From assembly GCA_916610825.1 (NCBI GenBank), contig OU744446.1:29092445-29156444 (forward strand): 64,000 nucleotides of DNA. The letters run 5' to 3'. The translations under genes were made by a program, and so were the position numbers. Position 1 is the stretch's first letter. Each line of letters opens with the position of its first letter. Shown piece after piece: positions 1-13,000 of the stretch. This DNA comes from Haliclystus octoradiatus. Taxonomy: Eukaryota; Cnidaria; Staurozoa; Stauromedusae; Haliclystidae. The notes under the pieces are model-generated. The model was not told where the DNA came from and made no database searches. It saw nothing but the letters and a program-made list of their open reading frames with translations.

Positions 1-346
1 GCTGAGAATGCTTGTTCAAAAAACTTCCTAGCTACGCTCGCATAACATCCCACAATCCACATCAGTTAGGTTACACAGTTTTGTCGGTGACGATTTGGGA
101 TTTAAGTATTTTTTAGTCTGTGATTCGTCCAGGAGACACCTGGGTGTGACCTCATAAAAGGCATCTGACATTACCGAAAGCAATTCTGCATGAATTTCCG
201 CACATTTATAAGGACTGATAGATCATGTTCCCTCCCTGTGCAGAGTTCAATCTTTGCGTGCTGGGGCCCAGCCAAGTTGCCAACTATGTTAGGCCCTAGA
301 CCCCTAGGCCTATTTAAGAAATAATTTTCAACGAAGACATTTGATC

Positions 347-2831
347 TGAATACTATGAAGCCGAATTAGGGTCAAAATTTGATTAACATGTTGATGATGT
401 GTTTCACATGGCGATAATGTGTTTTCACATGGCGATGATGTATATTCCTGAATCGATGTAGGAAAGTAGCCTGCGAGCAGACCTTAATACAGGATCAAAA
501 TCTATTTTCCTTGTTCGTCCCCTCGAACTCTGGCAACAAAACGGCATTATTTGGCAAGCTATTGGACGTTTTAAATAAAATAAAAGTGGAAAGTATTTAG
601 CTAACATGATTGTCGACACCATTTTGTCATTACTTTTCCTTCAATAAATTTTAAACTTGACAAATTTTGCCTTCCGTGTTCCTCCATTTCGTTGTAGGCC
701 TATAAAGTCCTTCCTCGCTTGTATGTTAGAAAAATCCGTCAAAACGATTGCTAATTCTCCGAAATAATTTCTAGAAGGTTCTGACATGCTGCTTGTCTAG
801 ACAGTGGGACACTGGCAACAAGCATTGCTAAAATCCCTACAAAAATGCTAAAAATAGACCTGGTAAACTGTAGAAATGTTTGTTGTCATTTTTATTGCGA
901 TAATCTTTTTGCTGGTGCAAGTTGATTGAGGTCTACCAACTTTACTATTGTAACTTCCATTGTGTAGATCGACCAATGGCTGTCATTCCCAGTGTTTTTG
1001 CTCTTGCGCTGACAACCATTGGCCAACAAACAATCGAAAAATCTGTAGCCTGGAGTCTAGACTGTCAATCAACATTCAACAAAGGTACAGAGCTCAGAGG
1101 TTACAAGAGGCAAGACATTTTCAATTAAATTTATTACGAAGTGGATAATGTTCCGGCTGCCGGAATCCTGATTACTAGCGATAATGTTCCGTGCATCTTT
1201 TGCGCATGCGTTATCTGTTGTCTGCTTTTCTCTCACATTAGTTCAACATGCAATGGCGACGGATGGTCCTGTTCCTCGACCACGTTAATATTACAATTCT
1301 GTTTATCTGTTTATTCTGTATAAAAGAATTTAAAATGAAAGCATTTTATATGAGAGATTCACGATGCTAAATACCACACCAAAGGTGCTCCTAAACTTAT
1401 AGAAAAAGCGAACAAACTCGTCTTCGATTTTGAGATGCAGAGTTTTGACTTTCGGTATAGCCTACTTCAAATCAGAATTAGTAGACATATAGCACCAGTT
1501 ACAGGAGAAGAAAATAGCTAATAAGTTATTATCCCAAATTATTACAATCACCAAAGTAAAAATGTTTTGAAATGTTATTAGCCTACATAAATATTCTCTG
1601 AAACCTTCAGAACGCCAAATAAATGTCACGACACTCAAATATTGAAAACGCTGGGCCACGTCGCTGAAAACTTCGATAAATCAAACACAGAATAAAATTA
1701 TGAATGCACAGATATGCTGAATATCGTTTCTGTCTTATAATTATTCCAAAACAGTCGATCCAATCTACGATGCTATGAATTCTTTTACAAATTATTCAAG
1801 ATTTAATTTGGATCGATCGACACGTCCATGTTTACTATCTATATACGCATGCGCAATGGACGCACAGAACATTATCTTTTGAGAACAACTTTCCGGCAGC
1901 CGGAACAATATCCACCGCGAATTTATTACTTTTGAAGTTGACAAGGATTTGTATCATTGTAGCCTATGTCTGATTTGAGCATTTATGATTTATGAAGAGA
2001 TTTTGATCGTGTTTTTGCCAGTGTCTAGGTAATCAGTATGTAAGAGCCTTATCGAAACTATTTTGGAAAATTAGTGATCGTTTGGTACGATTTATTAACT
2101 ATTCAAGCGTGGAAGGATGCTATTATACGATAATATGGCGGAACATGGAAGGCAAAATTGTCAAATTTAAAATCATTAGAGTGAAAGTAGCCACGAGGTG
2201 GCATCGATAATCATGATAGCTAGCTACTTTCCACTTTATCACTGCCATATTATCCGATAGCATCCTTCCGCGCTTGATTGCTAAATATTAATTAATCGTT
2301 CCAAACGATTCTCCAACATAGTTTTGATAAGGTTTTTGCATACTGATTGTCTAGACACTGGCAACAAGCTTCAATCAACGTCCACCAGCTAAAAGATCAT
2401 TGTAATAAAAACGAAAACAAACAGTTCTACAGTTACCCAGGTTTGTTTTTAGCATTTTTGAAGGGAGTTTGGCCATGTTTGTTGCCAGTGTACATGTGTA
2501 TCACTGTACATGTCTAGGCAATTAAAGCAGCACGCCAATTGTAAAAATCATTGAAGAGAAAATAGCGACGAAGTGGTGTCGATAATCATGCTAGCTAAAT
2601 AATTTCCACTTTCATTTTATTTACAACGTCAAACAGCGTACTAAATAATGCCATTTCGTTACCAGAGTTCGAGGGGACAATGAGGAAGTTAGATTTTTAT
2701 CCCGTAAGGTCTGCGAACAGCTGGCTACTCGATTTCTGCATCGATTCAGGAATATCCATCATCGCAATGTGAAAACACATCATCAACATTTGAATCGAAT
2801 TTTGACCCTAATTCGGCTTCATAGAATACTG
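347..2831. mobile_element. Nested fold-back (long inverted repeat) element
   Basis: The left end near 347-640 reappears as reverse complement near 2540-2831: both ends carry a stretch reading ATGAAGCCGAATTAGGGTC, followed in the same order by an ATGTGAAAACAC-like stretch, a CCCCTCGAACTCTGG block and a GTGGAAA..TTTAGCTA block. The arms are several hundred bases long and imperfect. A second, inner inverted repeat of about 125 bases lies at 2022-2146 and 2222-2356 (AAGGATGCTAT..GATAATATGGC in both). No long ORF is present. This looks like a non-autonomous foldback transposon that has diverged with age; the exact ends and the target duplication are not determined. Confidence 0.65.
1141..1916. mobile_element. 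Inner MITE with terminal inverted repeats, inside the fold-back element
   Basis: The left end GTGGATAATGTTCCGGCTGC and the right end are reverse complements over roughly 80 bases, including a shared self-palindromic TTCCGGCTGCCGGAA and a GCGCATGCG core (1203-1211 and 1848-1856). About 780 bases long, no coding capacity. It occupies the loop of the larger fold-back at 347-2831, so it is either a later insertion there or its innermost palindromic layer. Confidence 0.6.
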
Positions 2832-2960
2832 TCACTTTCAGAAATATATCTAATCTAGTATGGCTCTTATTCCAAGAATTGAGTTGTAACTATATATGAT
2901 GTCAGGCTATCAGCATTCAGAAGCAATCAATGACAGTGCCAGATAGCAAAAACTACAAAC

Positions 2961-3092
2961 CTGCTTGATTTCATCAGATAGAATTTCTTCAGGTTCATCT
3001 TCAGCAGTATTTTCTTCTTTCTTCGATTCTTCTGTGCTACATTCTACACTACAAGAGGAAGGTTCAGTTTTATGAGTTTCCTCTTCCTCCAT
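2961..3092 (-). CDS. Possible first coding exon of an acidic protein (partial)
   Basis: An ATG at 3092 opens 44 codons rich in Glu, Ser and Lys, ending ..EEILSDEIKQ just before a possible donor (AAGCAG|GTTTGT). The length is a multiple of three. It lies about 0.9 kb downstream of the 3' end of the ITPRID-family gene on the same strand. No following exon could be recognised because 347-2831 is transposon, so the rest would lie beyond the window. It resembles no family I recognise and could be a chance low-complexity ORF. Confidence 0.3.
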
Positions 3093-3912
3093 TTTTAAAA
3101 TACCGGATAAAAACTAATGTAATTTCATGTAAAACTAAAAATCAACGTTTTTTGAAGGGAATGAAAAGTGTTGTCCACCAATGCCTCTCTATTTATTCAA
3201 TGTCAAGTTTGAATATGAGGATTGTCCGATAGAATGGTACTGCAATCGGTGCATAAATCATAGTGGTTATAGCTGATCTTCATTGCCTTATAAGCATGAT
3301 ATCACGTAAAAAATCGAAGAAACCTCAATTATGGGCTACACATAACTGACATAGATATAGGACAGTAACAAAGTATTATTAATTGTCTGCAGTGGATTCT
3401 TGATTAATTATATTTGTATTATAATAGACCATAGTCAATAGAATATAGTGACTATGAATATACTGAGCAGTTGAGTAATTTGTCTAACTAATGTGCTTAA
3501 GTTGTTCAATGTTCATATATGACCATAGTTTAAATTCCACTATATAAACTGTAATATATTATGACATACGTAATAAATAATGATGTCCGTTGCTGGAGTA
3601 TATAAATATTAGTATAGCCACATTGATGATCGAGATTTCGACCCCAGGAATTCAATTCTATATTAAAGCATATCATGAAAACAAAGACAGAGGCAAAGCA
3701 CGAATAAACTAACTATGAAATATATCTTTGTGCATTTCACACTGTTTATTTTACTTCAAATGTGTATAAAATCTTAAAGATAATTAAACACATCTGAATT
3801 ATTTTAGTACCTTATAACAAAAATAGCAATTCTGTTTAATACTGTATATATACAAATAGTAAGTCTTTTAAAAAACATAACTCGTGTATTTCTATTACAA
3901 TTATAATTATAG

Positions 3913-3914
3913 TC

Positions 3915-3962
<48 letters not shown>
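3913..3962. repeat. (TTA)n microsatellite
   Basis: About 16 perfect TTA units, downstream of the ITPRID-family stop codon on the minus strand. Confidence 0.9.
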
Positions 3963-3963
<1 letters not shown>

Positions 3964-4024
3964 TCAAGAAAAGATTTCCTTAAAATTCATATTGTCATCA
4001 TTTACATCATATAAAATTTAAATA

Positions 4025-7000
4025 TCATAATCCTGTCCCTGAGTCTTCATAAAGTTGCCGTCGCAAACGCAAAATTTCTGCGTCTTTTGCCTAAGAAAAA
4101 AAAACGAATTGTACATCATATAGGCATTTATGCATTAGAGTGATGCATTGTACGTAATACAAGAACGCTATGCTTTTCTAATTGTAGGGTTTAATTGCGT
4201 ATCCACAATATTGGCTGGGTTTGGAATAGAGAACGTTTGGCATGATTCAAATAATTTAATTATGGTCTTTCAAGTGTCGACCTTTACCTGACTTTCAAGG
4301 GAGTACATTCTCCAAGCTATGCACTATATTTTCAGGACTATTTCGCTATCACAATTGGAGTGTTTGAAGTTTTGAGGTTAGGTAACATATTTACATTTAC
4401 ATTTATATATCGCTGACACAGTTGGTCAAATTTGCCTGGATTATATCATTAATATTGACAATTTTGGTATGGAAGGGATGTGAAAGTAGATGAAGAATAT
4501 CACAGCGTAGCAGGTAACTAATTTAAACCTGTCAAACATCAAAGTAGAGTATCAATAACATCATCTTTATTTTAGCTTATTATTTAAATCAATATATTTT
4601 GATGATATATACATACCTTAAGTGAATCGCTTATTGTGTCAAATTGCATAAGTACAAATTGTGAGATTTCAGAAAGAAGATCACTTCTTGTCTGCAAAAT
4701 CAAAAAAAAAAGAAATTAATTCACTTAAGAAAACGAATAAAGTTAAATAATATTATAAAGTTATAAGAAACATCAAGTAGATTCATGTAATGGTCTCTAT
4801 TCATTCATGTTCGTAAATAGAGTTGTAAATAGGATGTCACGTGAGAGAACGCATGACCATTGTTCGACGGTGCACTAATAACACTATAATTCGTATGAGT
4901 TTAAGGGAGTGATTGATAGTTTACTAAAAACTAATAATAAATTTTGTGCGATCTATATATATATATATATATACGGGGGTGAGGATCCAGATAGATTTAC
5001 GCCTCAAAATTAAACAGAGATATTATAGGCCACACCTTAGCAACGCCAGAGTTTTCACAAAATAGCTGGGCTATTTAGTAATGTTAATTAGACCTGTGTA
5101 ACCTGCAATCCTAGCGACCGGTCCGACTAAATTACATCGAAACAATTCGGTATCACAGTACAGGGAGTATGAGTTTCGAAAGCCATATCCATATCCATAG
5201 CCCCCATACGTTCGGATGCAAAACAGTATAGGCCTTCGTTCCTCGCGTACACGTCGGAGAGTATTATCCTGATACATCAAATAAAGGAATCTCGAGTATC
5301 CTGTTTCACAGTTTAATATAAAATAATCGATTCGAAAAAAATATCAAGATGACAGACGGATCCTGTGTAGTACAACCTTGCCTTGTCAGAACGATTTAAA
5401 TGTAATAATAATAATAATAATAATCGGTTAATCAGTAGATGTACACAACTTTTGGTGCTCGAGAATCACCATTTTCGTTCCATTGAAAATGATGTTTTGC
5501 TTTTGAACAAAAAGTTTTTCGAATTCCTGATATTATTTTCGCTCGCTTTGTTCAAATTTCGAGAGCATGGGTTTGACGGAACGAAAATGGCGTTCATAAA
5601 ATCATGTGACTGGCACCTGTCCAATGGGAACTGAGAGCAGCACACGAGAGAGTGTCCCAACTCTTGTAGATGGCTCTGAATGTTTTATGCTGTTAGTCTT
5701 GTCTTGTTCTTACCTGTTCAAGTCTTTCGTCTAAATAAATCCGATTTTGAGATTCTTTACGATTTATATCACTTTTAAGATGTTTTAACTGTTCAGACAT
5801 GTATTGTATCGCAGATCGATCATCAATTATTTCACTATGATGTCGTCTAGATGTATTAGTTCTAATTCTTACATCATCTGTACGATTGTTAGCAGAACTA
5901 CTTATCGAATGATTTCTTGTTGATGTTGTAGGCGATGAAATATATTTGCCATGTAATTGTGGACTACCACATAATGGACATGAATCGTATATACCAGACG
6001 GTGATGAAAATGCAGTTCTTGTACCTTTAACAGGTGATAATCTAATAGGATCATTCTCATCTTCAAATCCACTACTTTCAATACTAAAATTCTTGACAGA
6101 AAATGCTTTTTGTTTCTGTGATAATAGTTGACTGAAAGGCTGTGATCGTTCCGAATGTTCTAGATAAGATGAAGGGAAACCATTTAATGGTGACACTGTA
6201 GAATGAGGTATATGGGATGTTTCTAAACCAAATGGGTCCGATACTGGAATAAGAATATTAACATTTCGTCGTAATTCCGCAGATGGACTAGACATCGTAT
6301 CTTTTAATTCCGTTAAAGATGAAGGCAATCGCTCCATTTCGTTCATACTAGGTAAGCGCGAATTAGATTTTGAAGAACATTCATCGAATGCTGAATTAGG
6401 ACTGGGCGCAAACGTCCTTGCAGAATCATTAACAAACGGTTTAACAAAGTCATTCTTATTTGGCATATCCACACTTCCAGATAAATCACTTGCTTTATCA
6501 TCAAACGATTCAAATCCATCAATAACACTATTCACAATATTATCAGTGATATTTTCCTGACATAATTTTAATGTTGGTGGCACAACAGTGCTAGCATCTG
6601 AATTCTGCGAAATAAATTTTTTATCCGTAAAAGATTTTGCAGGACTATCTAACACCTCAAGAGATGCTTCACGTGATGTAGGTGGATTTGCAGATGCATT
6701 TGATAACTTTCTGGCAGCTCCAATTCGATCAATACTTTCTGTAGATATATTTGAAGTATCCACGAGTGTTGAATCTCTTTTAACAGTCACACGTTTTTCA
6801 TCATCAAAATAATTTTCATTTGATGAGTCAAGTTCATTTTCAGCGTCATTATATTGTGAATCGTCATTTTCGGCTACAAAAACATCGTCGTTATCATCAC
6901 CACAGATAGGAGATTTTCTTCCTGTAAAAACAATCTTTTGTCGTAGTAAAGGTGGTCGGAAATCTGGTAAACAAAAACTACCATGTGGACTTGCTAATGC

Positions 7001-10000
7001 TTCATTTTCTTCTAATAAAGTATCGAGCTTTTTATGGAATGCCAGTCCCTCCTGAGATGAGTCAACTTCCTCAATACGTATATCAGGGATCGGGGGGTTG
7101 GTTGATGAACGACTAGAGTAAACGCTACGGCAAGACGAATGGTCAAAATCCATATCAATGCTATTTTCACGAAATCTTCCAAGAATCATTGAGACACTTT
7201 CATCCTCGGCTGTGACGAAGGAGCTCTGAAAAGATAATCAATCATATACATTAATTATAAGTCAGTTTGAGGCGATCATCATGATTTATTCAGGAAACTT
7301 TTGCATATAACAAAATTATAATTTTTTTCAAAGGATTGATTTGCAAAAGACGATAATGATAACATATTGTAAGTTGAACTGAGTCGAGACAAAATAAATG
7401 ATTGAGGATTAGCTCAATCTGCAGCAATGTTCCACGGGATAGAAGGAAATTCTTTAACGCAAATGATATTTTAAAAAGTATTATTGGACTATTACATAGA
7501 AAATTTAAATAAAAGTGACTGATGTCAAACAGCCGGCAAAGGATCGTTAATTAGGTGAAATAAAAATTGATAACATTTATAATCACATCATATGGCTAAT
7601 ACATTTTTTAAGCTACGAGAATAATGTGTTTTACCCAGATTGAGAAAGTGAGACTAAACATTCCACCAGGACGTCAACCAATGTCATCTTCTTAATCAGC
7701 AAATTATCGTATAGAAACAAGTTCGATTGGTTTGGAAGCTTGCAAAAGACATTTTAACTTTTTACTGTAGGTTTAAAATTTTTACGTTGAAGACACTGTA
7801 CACAATGCAATGTATAGTAAATACTAACTTGTCTTCGTTTTCACAATAATGTTTACTCGAAATAATTTGTAACAATGAAAAAGGCACGTCACGGTCTATG
7901 CCTATAAATGCTTCAAGCAAATGCAAAGAAAAGAGTCAAATAAATACATTATTCATATTAGCATGTACATGTCTAGGAATAGTATTTTCAAAACTCAAAA
8001 TGATTTTGTTTTAAATTCTGAAGAAATTGAAATATAAAAAGAAGGAAGTTTGATCATTTTTATTCTGACAAAAATCAATAGAAAAAATATATCTATAAAA
8101 TATTGGAGGGATTATTGGTTAGAAGAAATAACAACAGTTAGACTCGGTTTCTGACAAAAGCTGTATGGAATTTTGAATTTTGGTGGTTTTTTTAGATTTG
8201 TCGTCTATTAATCATAAAAAAATTTCAATTTTCTTCCACTTTTGTTCTAGCTTGGTTCCAGATCACGGTCGTAACTACAAGCTTTTGACCGGGGGGTAAA
8301 CGGCATGGAATTGGCATATTTGAGAGCATTTTGCTATTTTTGCCTCAAATTTACCCGCAATATGAGTCAAAATTTGTATTGGGGGTGTAATACCCCCCTT
8401 GAATTTACGGACACGTTTCTCCTGATTGCAGGATTGTCGGACTAATAGTTTAACACTCCTTGGAAATCAACAAAGCATGGATAATGTGGCATACAATGAA
8501 CACAATTCAAGATAATGAGTTGATAAATGAATGCCCTTACACTTTTTTCATTTTCCAGATGAGTATCCACAAACTCCTTCGTATTCACCCCTTTGACTGA
8601 TGAATTGTTTTGAAAGAATCGAGTAGGCACACGTGCGAAAACATGGCTGTTTACATCACCAAAACCAAGGTTGGTTAACATATCGATAGGGTCAGGCTCC
8701 AGATATGCAAGCAGAGAGCTAACACTCGCAACTCTATGACAAAAGATGAAGGCAAAAATAAATATCAAAATTATAGAATCAACGAAAGATACCTCCTTAG
8801 TCCTAGCAGTTGAAATTCGGTAAGAAACACGCAAGTTTATATTGAGAAAGACAATAAATAAAATAAATAAATACGGCATGAAAGGTTAAAAACGGATAGA
8901 AAAATTAAGCTGTTTCTTATTATTATTAACGTAGTCATAATTAATGTAACAGCGGCATAGCCTTATCCCATTGGACGCACCCAGAGTTAACAGAGGTGAC
9001 ACATTGCCCCCTTTTTATTCACTCTCTTTATTGATATGTTTTTCGTATTTCATGCCCTGACTCTTCAGGTTCTACTCTGGTTCTATTCTCCTCTGATCGT
9101 CGTAGGTCTTCCCGTCATCCATATTGCTATCTCAACAAATAGCATATCTCAGTGATGTACAACAGCTACTCGATGAAGTTGAAGGGGTTGGTAAAACGGT
9201 AGACTTGACAATTAACAAGACTAAGACGAAATGTATTGCTTTAGGTATAAAACAGGCACACCTTGCTACATCAAATGGTGACATAGAACGTGTAGATTCT
9301 TTCAAGTACCTATGTTCTGTACTTCCATCTTCTTCAGATGATTTAACCCAACGTAGAGGCCAGGCTTGGGCAGCCATTAGAGGTCTAAATAAATTCTGGG
9401 CGTCCGATGTCAACACTGACGTTAAGTTACAACTGTTCAGACACACGATAGAACCTGTTCTATTATATGCATCTGAAACGTGGACTCTATCAACCACAAT
9501 ATTGACTCGACTTGACTCAGCTTATGGCACCATGCTTCGGCATGCTTTAGGAATACATTGGCCCAATTTACTATCTACTGCTAAACTTAGGAAACTTTCC
9601 CCTTCTGCCTCTGCTATTGCTCACCAACGCCAGATGTCTTATTTAGGTCACATCGAAAGATCAAAGACGTATTCCCCTCAACCGCTGCATGACACTTCAT
9701 TGGCAACCGAAGGAGATGTTTCGACGGGCTATGGGCAAGTAGTCTCTCTTCATAATGTTTTGTATCGTGAATTGTCTTATTTACAAGTTTCTTTGTCAGC
9801 TATGTCTGACCGTGATTTGTGGCGTTCTTTGTGCAGCAAATATGTTAGGCGTAAGAGGGACATTCCTATAATGTGACTGTCTATACTACTACTAGAGTTA
9901 ACAAGAGGAGAGCGCATATTGCGACAAGTTCAACAGCAACAGCAAGGCGAACATAGATATACTGATAAGTTTTGTAAATATAAATATTATTTAACGATAT

Positions 10001-13000
10001 GTAAATTAAAATTGAGATTAAAATAGCTAACGATGAGTCAATAATGTCAGAGAACATTTAAAGTTTCGAGTAACAAGAGATATCGGCTTGGATAACAGTT
10101 GAATCTCAACATCGGATTGGATTAGGTGAGAATAATACGTCAAAATCAGAAATTTCTTTTTAAAACAATACACTTCCAAACACATTTATTTTTGGGTTAA
10201 AATTGAATAAAAAAGTTGAATTTAAAGTTAGCAAATCATATCAATCATGAATTTCAAGCTGATCAAAATATTTCGAAAATTCAAATCATATTGTTAACAC
10301 TGTGTATTACTACCTATTATAACTATACCTATATTCTTTATCAACGGAGAGCATTTTTTAGGTTTCAAGCATCAGAGAAAATATTTTGACTAAAATCTAA
10401 GTATATACATTGCTTTTTGTGTGTTGACTAAACCTTGAAAATACAAACTAAGTAGTTACAAATGTGACTGGCCAACTAACCAGCTGTTTCAATAGGTAGA
10501 ATCAAGTTGCATTTAACAATAGGGAGTACAGAATGAAACAGCATGATCTATCACCCAGTATCCCTATACTACCAGAACATAGTCTACTATTTAGACCGAG
10601 GAGACAATTATATTGTCTTTCCAGAAAAATGTTAAATATTGTTCATTTTCTAATTTGTGGAGAATTAAGAAGGAAAAAATGTTTTCCCTCAATTTCTATA
10701 TTATTTTTTGCATCTAGCATATAATTGATATAACCTGTTAAAGTAACTTGTACTTGGTTTGGTATGTGGTAGAACATCAGGACCGTGAGCATCATACAAT
10801 CAAACCTGTTATAGCGGTCACCTCTATACAGTGGCCACCTGTCTATAGTGGTCACTCTGGAAATGTCTAACATAGTATTTTTGATTTAATCAACCCTGCA
10901 TATAAAGGCCATCTGCATATAATGGTCAATTTATCTACCTCTCGTAACTGAATGTTAACAGCATATTTATTTGACAGTGATATCTTTGCCGAAAGTGGGT
11001 TCTATCATACAGATCTACAGTATACAGATCAGTGAACATAGTCATGGATATTCCTCCAGCCGAGCACATTGCCCAAATGTTTATCTAAACGCACAAGCTA
11101 AGTTCAAATCATGCGATTATGTTAATATTCAGATAGCTTACCCGCTTGGTAATGTGTCACTCGAGTCAAAACTGGGATGGAATGGAAGCGAAGGACGCCG
11201 CGAATTATCATTTCTTGGAGATACATCAAACGGGTCGCTATTTGTACGTGGACTCAACGAAGCATCAACATTGAAATGGCTGTAATTAAAAAAAAGACCA
11301 CTCTTGCACTACAGATGAATACATTATGTCAATCAGTCAAGTGAACTTTGTATGGTTCAATCTCTTCAATTTCTACACTTCTGTGTATTGGGCTATTGGG
11401 GATCAACAGTTGAAAACTGAGAATCGAACTAAACTGTCTCTTGCAGATCTTCAAAATCGTCAATATCACATGTGATTGTGACTGATTTATGAAAACGTGG
11501 TACTGTTTTAAATAGTTTAGACTTATGTAATGAGCAATTGGCACAAAGATCTAATCAATTTCGTTATTATACAATTAATATTAACATGTCCATATCTCAT
11601 TATTCTTCTAAGGCAGTGTGAGCACTTTGATCTTACAAGTGATGGTTTATCCTCCATGTGTCCTAGAATTCCTATTAACATATCTGTCTGCAGAGTCAGT
11701 CTCTTGGTTGGTTGTGGAACGTGGTGGCCAGTCCTGATGATGGCATAACAACAGTTCAACAATTATTTGCCTGCTCGTGATGCAGTATTAACATATCTAG
11801 CATGTGCTTTATAGTTTGATTTTGAAGCAACGACAAGGAAATTGAGGAAACAATTGTAATCAATTTCGAAATAAAAAGCTGCGAAAATGTTCAACTTATA
11901 CAAAATGTAATCACTGGAAAAAATTTTGACGCAAAAATGAAATCCCAGAAGGAAAAGTATTTATCGGAATTTCAGACCCTCATGCAAAGACTAACTTCAT
12001 AAATTTAACGTTCCCACATACAATTAGCTCCTTGTCACCAATGTGAGGTCATTTGAATGATTGAAGATTATAAGTATGTGTATTTGATGACAGTAAGCTA
12101 TCTACTTATTTCACTTATACATACGTCATACTTCAATGTTTGAAATATAACGTCTCCCATTTTAAACAACCATAGTGCTGATGGATCTAAGGTGATTATG
12201 CAACTTCTATCTTTTTCTATTCTATTACTTATATTTATTTAAACCAATGTTTCAAATGAGCAAAAAAAATATCCAACTTTACTTAAGCATTTAAAAGAAC
12301 TAAAATATTGAAAAAAACTGTTGAATATTAGGCCTAATAAGGATTAATTCAGTAAATTCTGAGTAGCGTTTTCCTGTCTAGCCTATCCTATGACAAAACA
12401 CTATAATATACATATACATTCACACAGTAGCGTAGTTCACCTGTCAGTAGTTGCTTCTGAGTGTCCGAGTAGCGGCGAAAGACGTGGTGACAAGGGAATA
12501 ATGTCAGAGACACCTACAAAGCTTTTTGCTTCGGCACCAAGGGCAAGTCCATCATCACTTTCTGAAAGTTAGCACATTGAACTATACATTATTAAACATT
12601 AACACAACATTGGGAAATGGCAATCACTAATCAAACAAAATATGGTTGAGGGAAATCTTTCAAATTGAAAATGTCCCAAGTATTGGATGACATGATAAAG
12701 AACATTTAAAAATAAGTTATTTATTTATCGGGTTGGGGATGAGTTTGGACATTTAAGATTAGATTACAAGCAGTATCTAATTTGGTTTAAAAGCTTTGTG
12801 GAATCCTGGAACATTTTCAATTTTTTATAGCATCCTACACTACAAATTTTGAAAATCTGAAAACCTACTAAAAACTAACTGAATAGGCAACTAAATTGGG
12901 CAATTTTGATCATGATCAGTAGCTTTCAAATTTCAAGGTGTCTTTCAGTAGTTTTTTAGTAGAATGAGAGGATTTTAGATTCAAGTGCCTGGTGAATTTC

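Noticed and set aside
11637..11733. Candidate extra exon of the ITPRID-family gene (RTGHHVPQPTK..)
   Set aside because: It has possible splice sites, but its 97 nt would break the phase between the well-supported exons at 12561-12441 and 11279-11142, and its composition differs from its neighbours.
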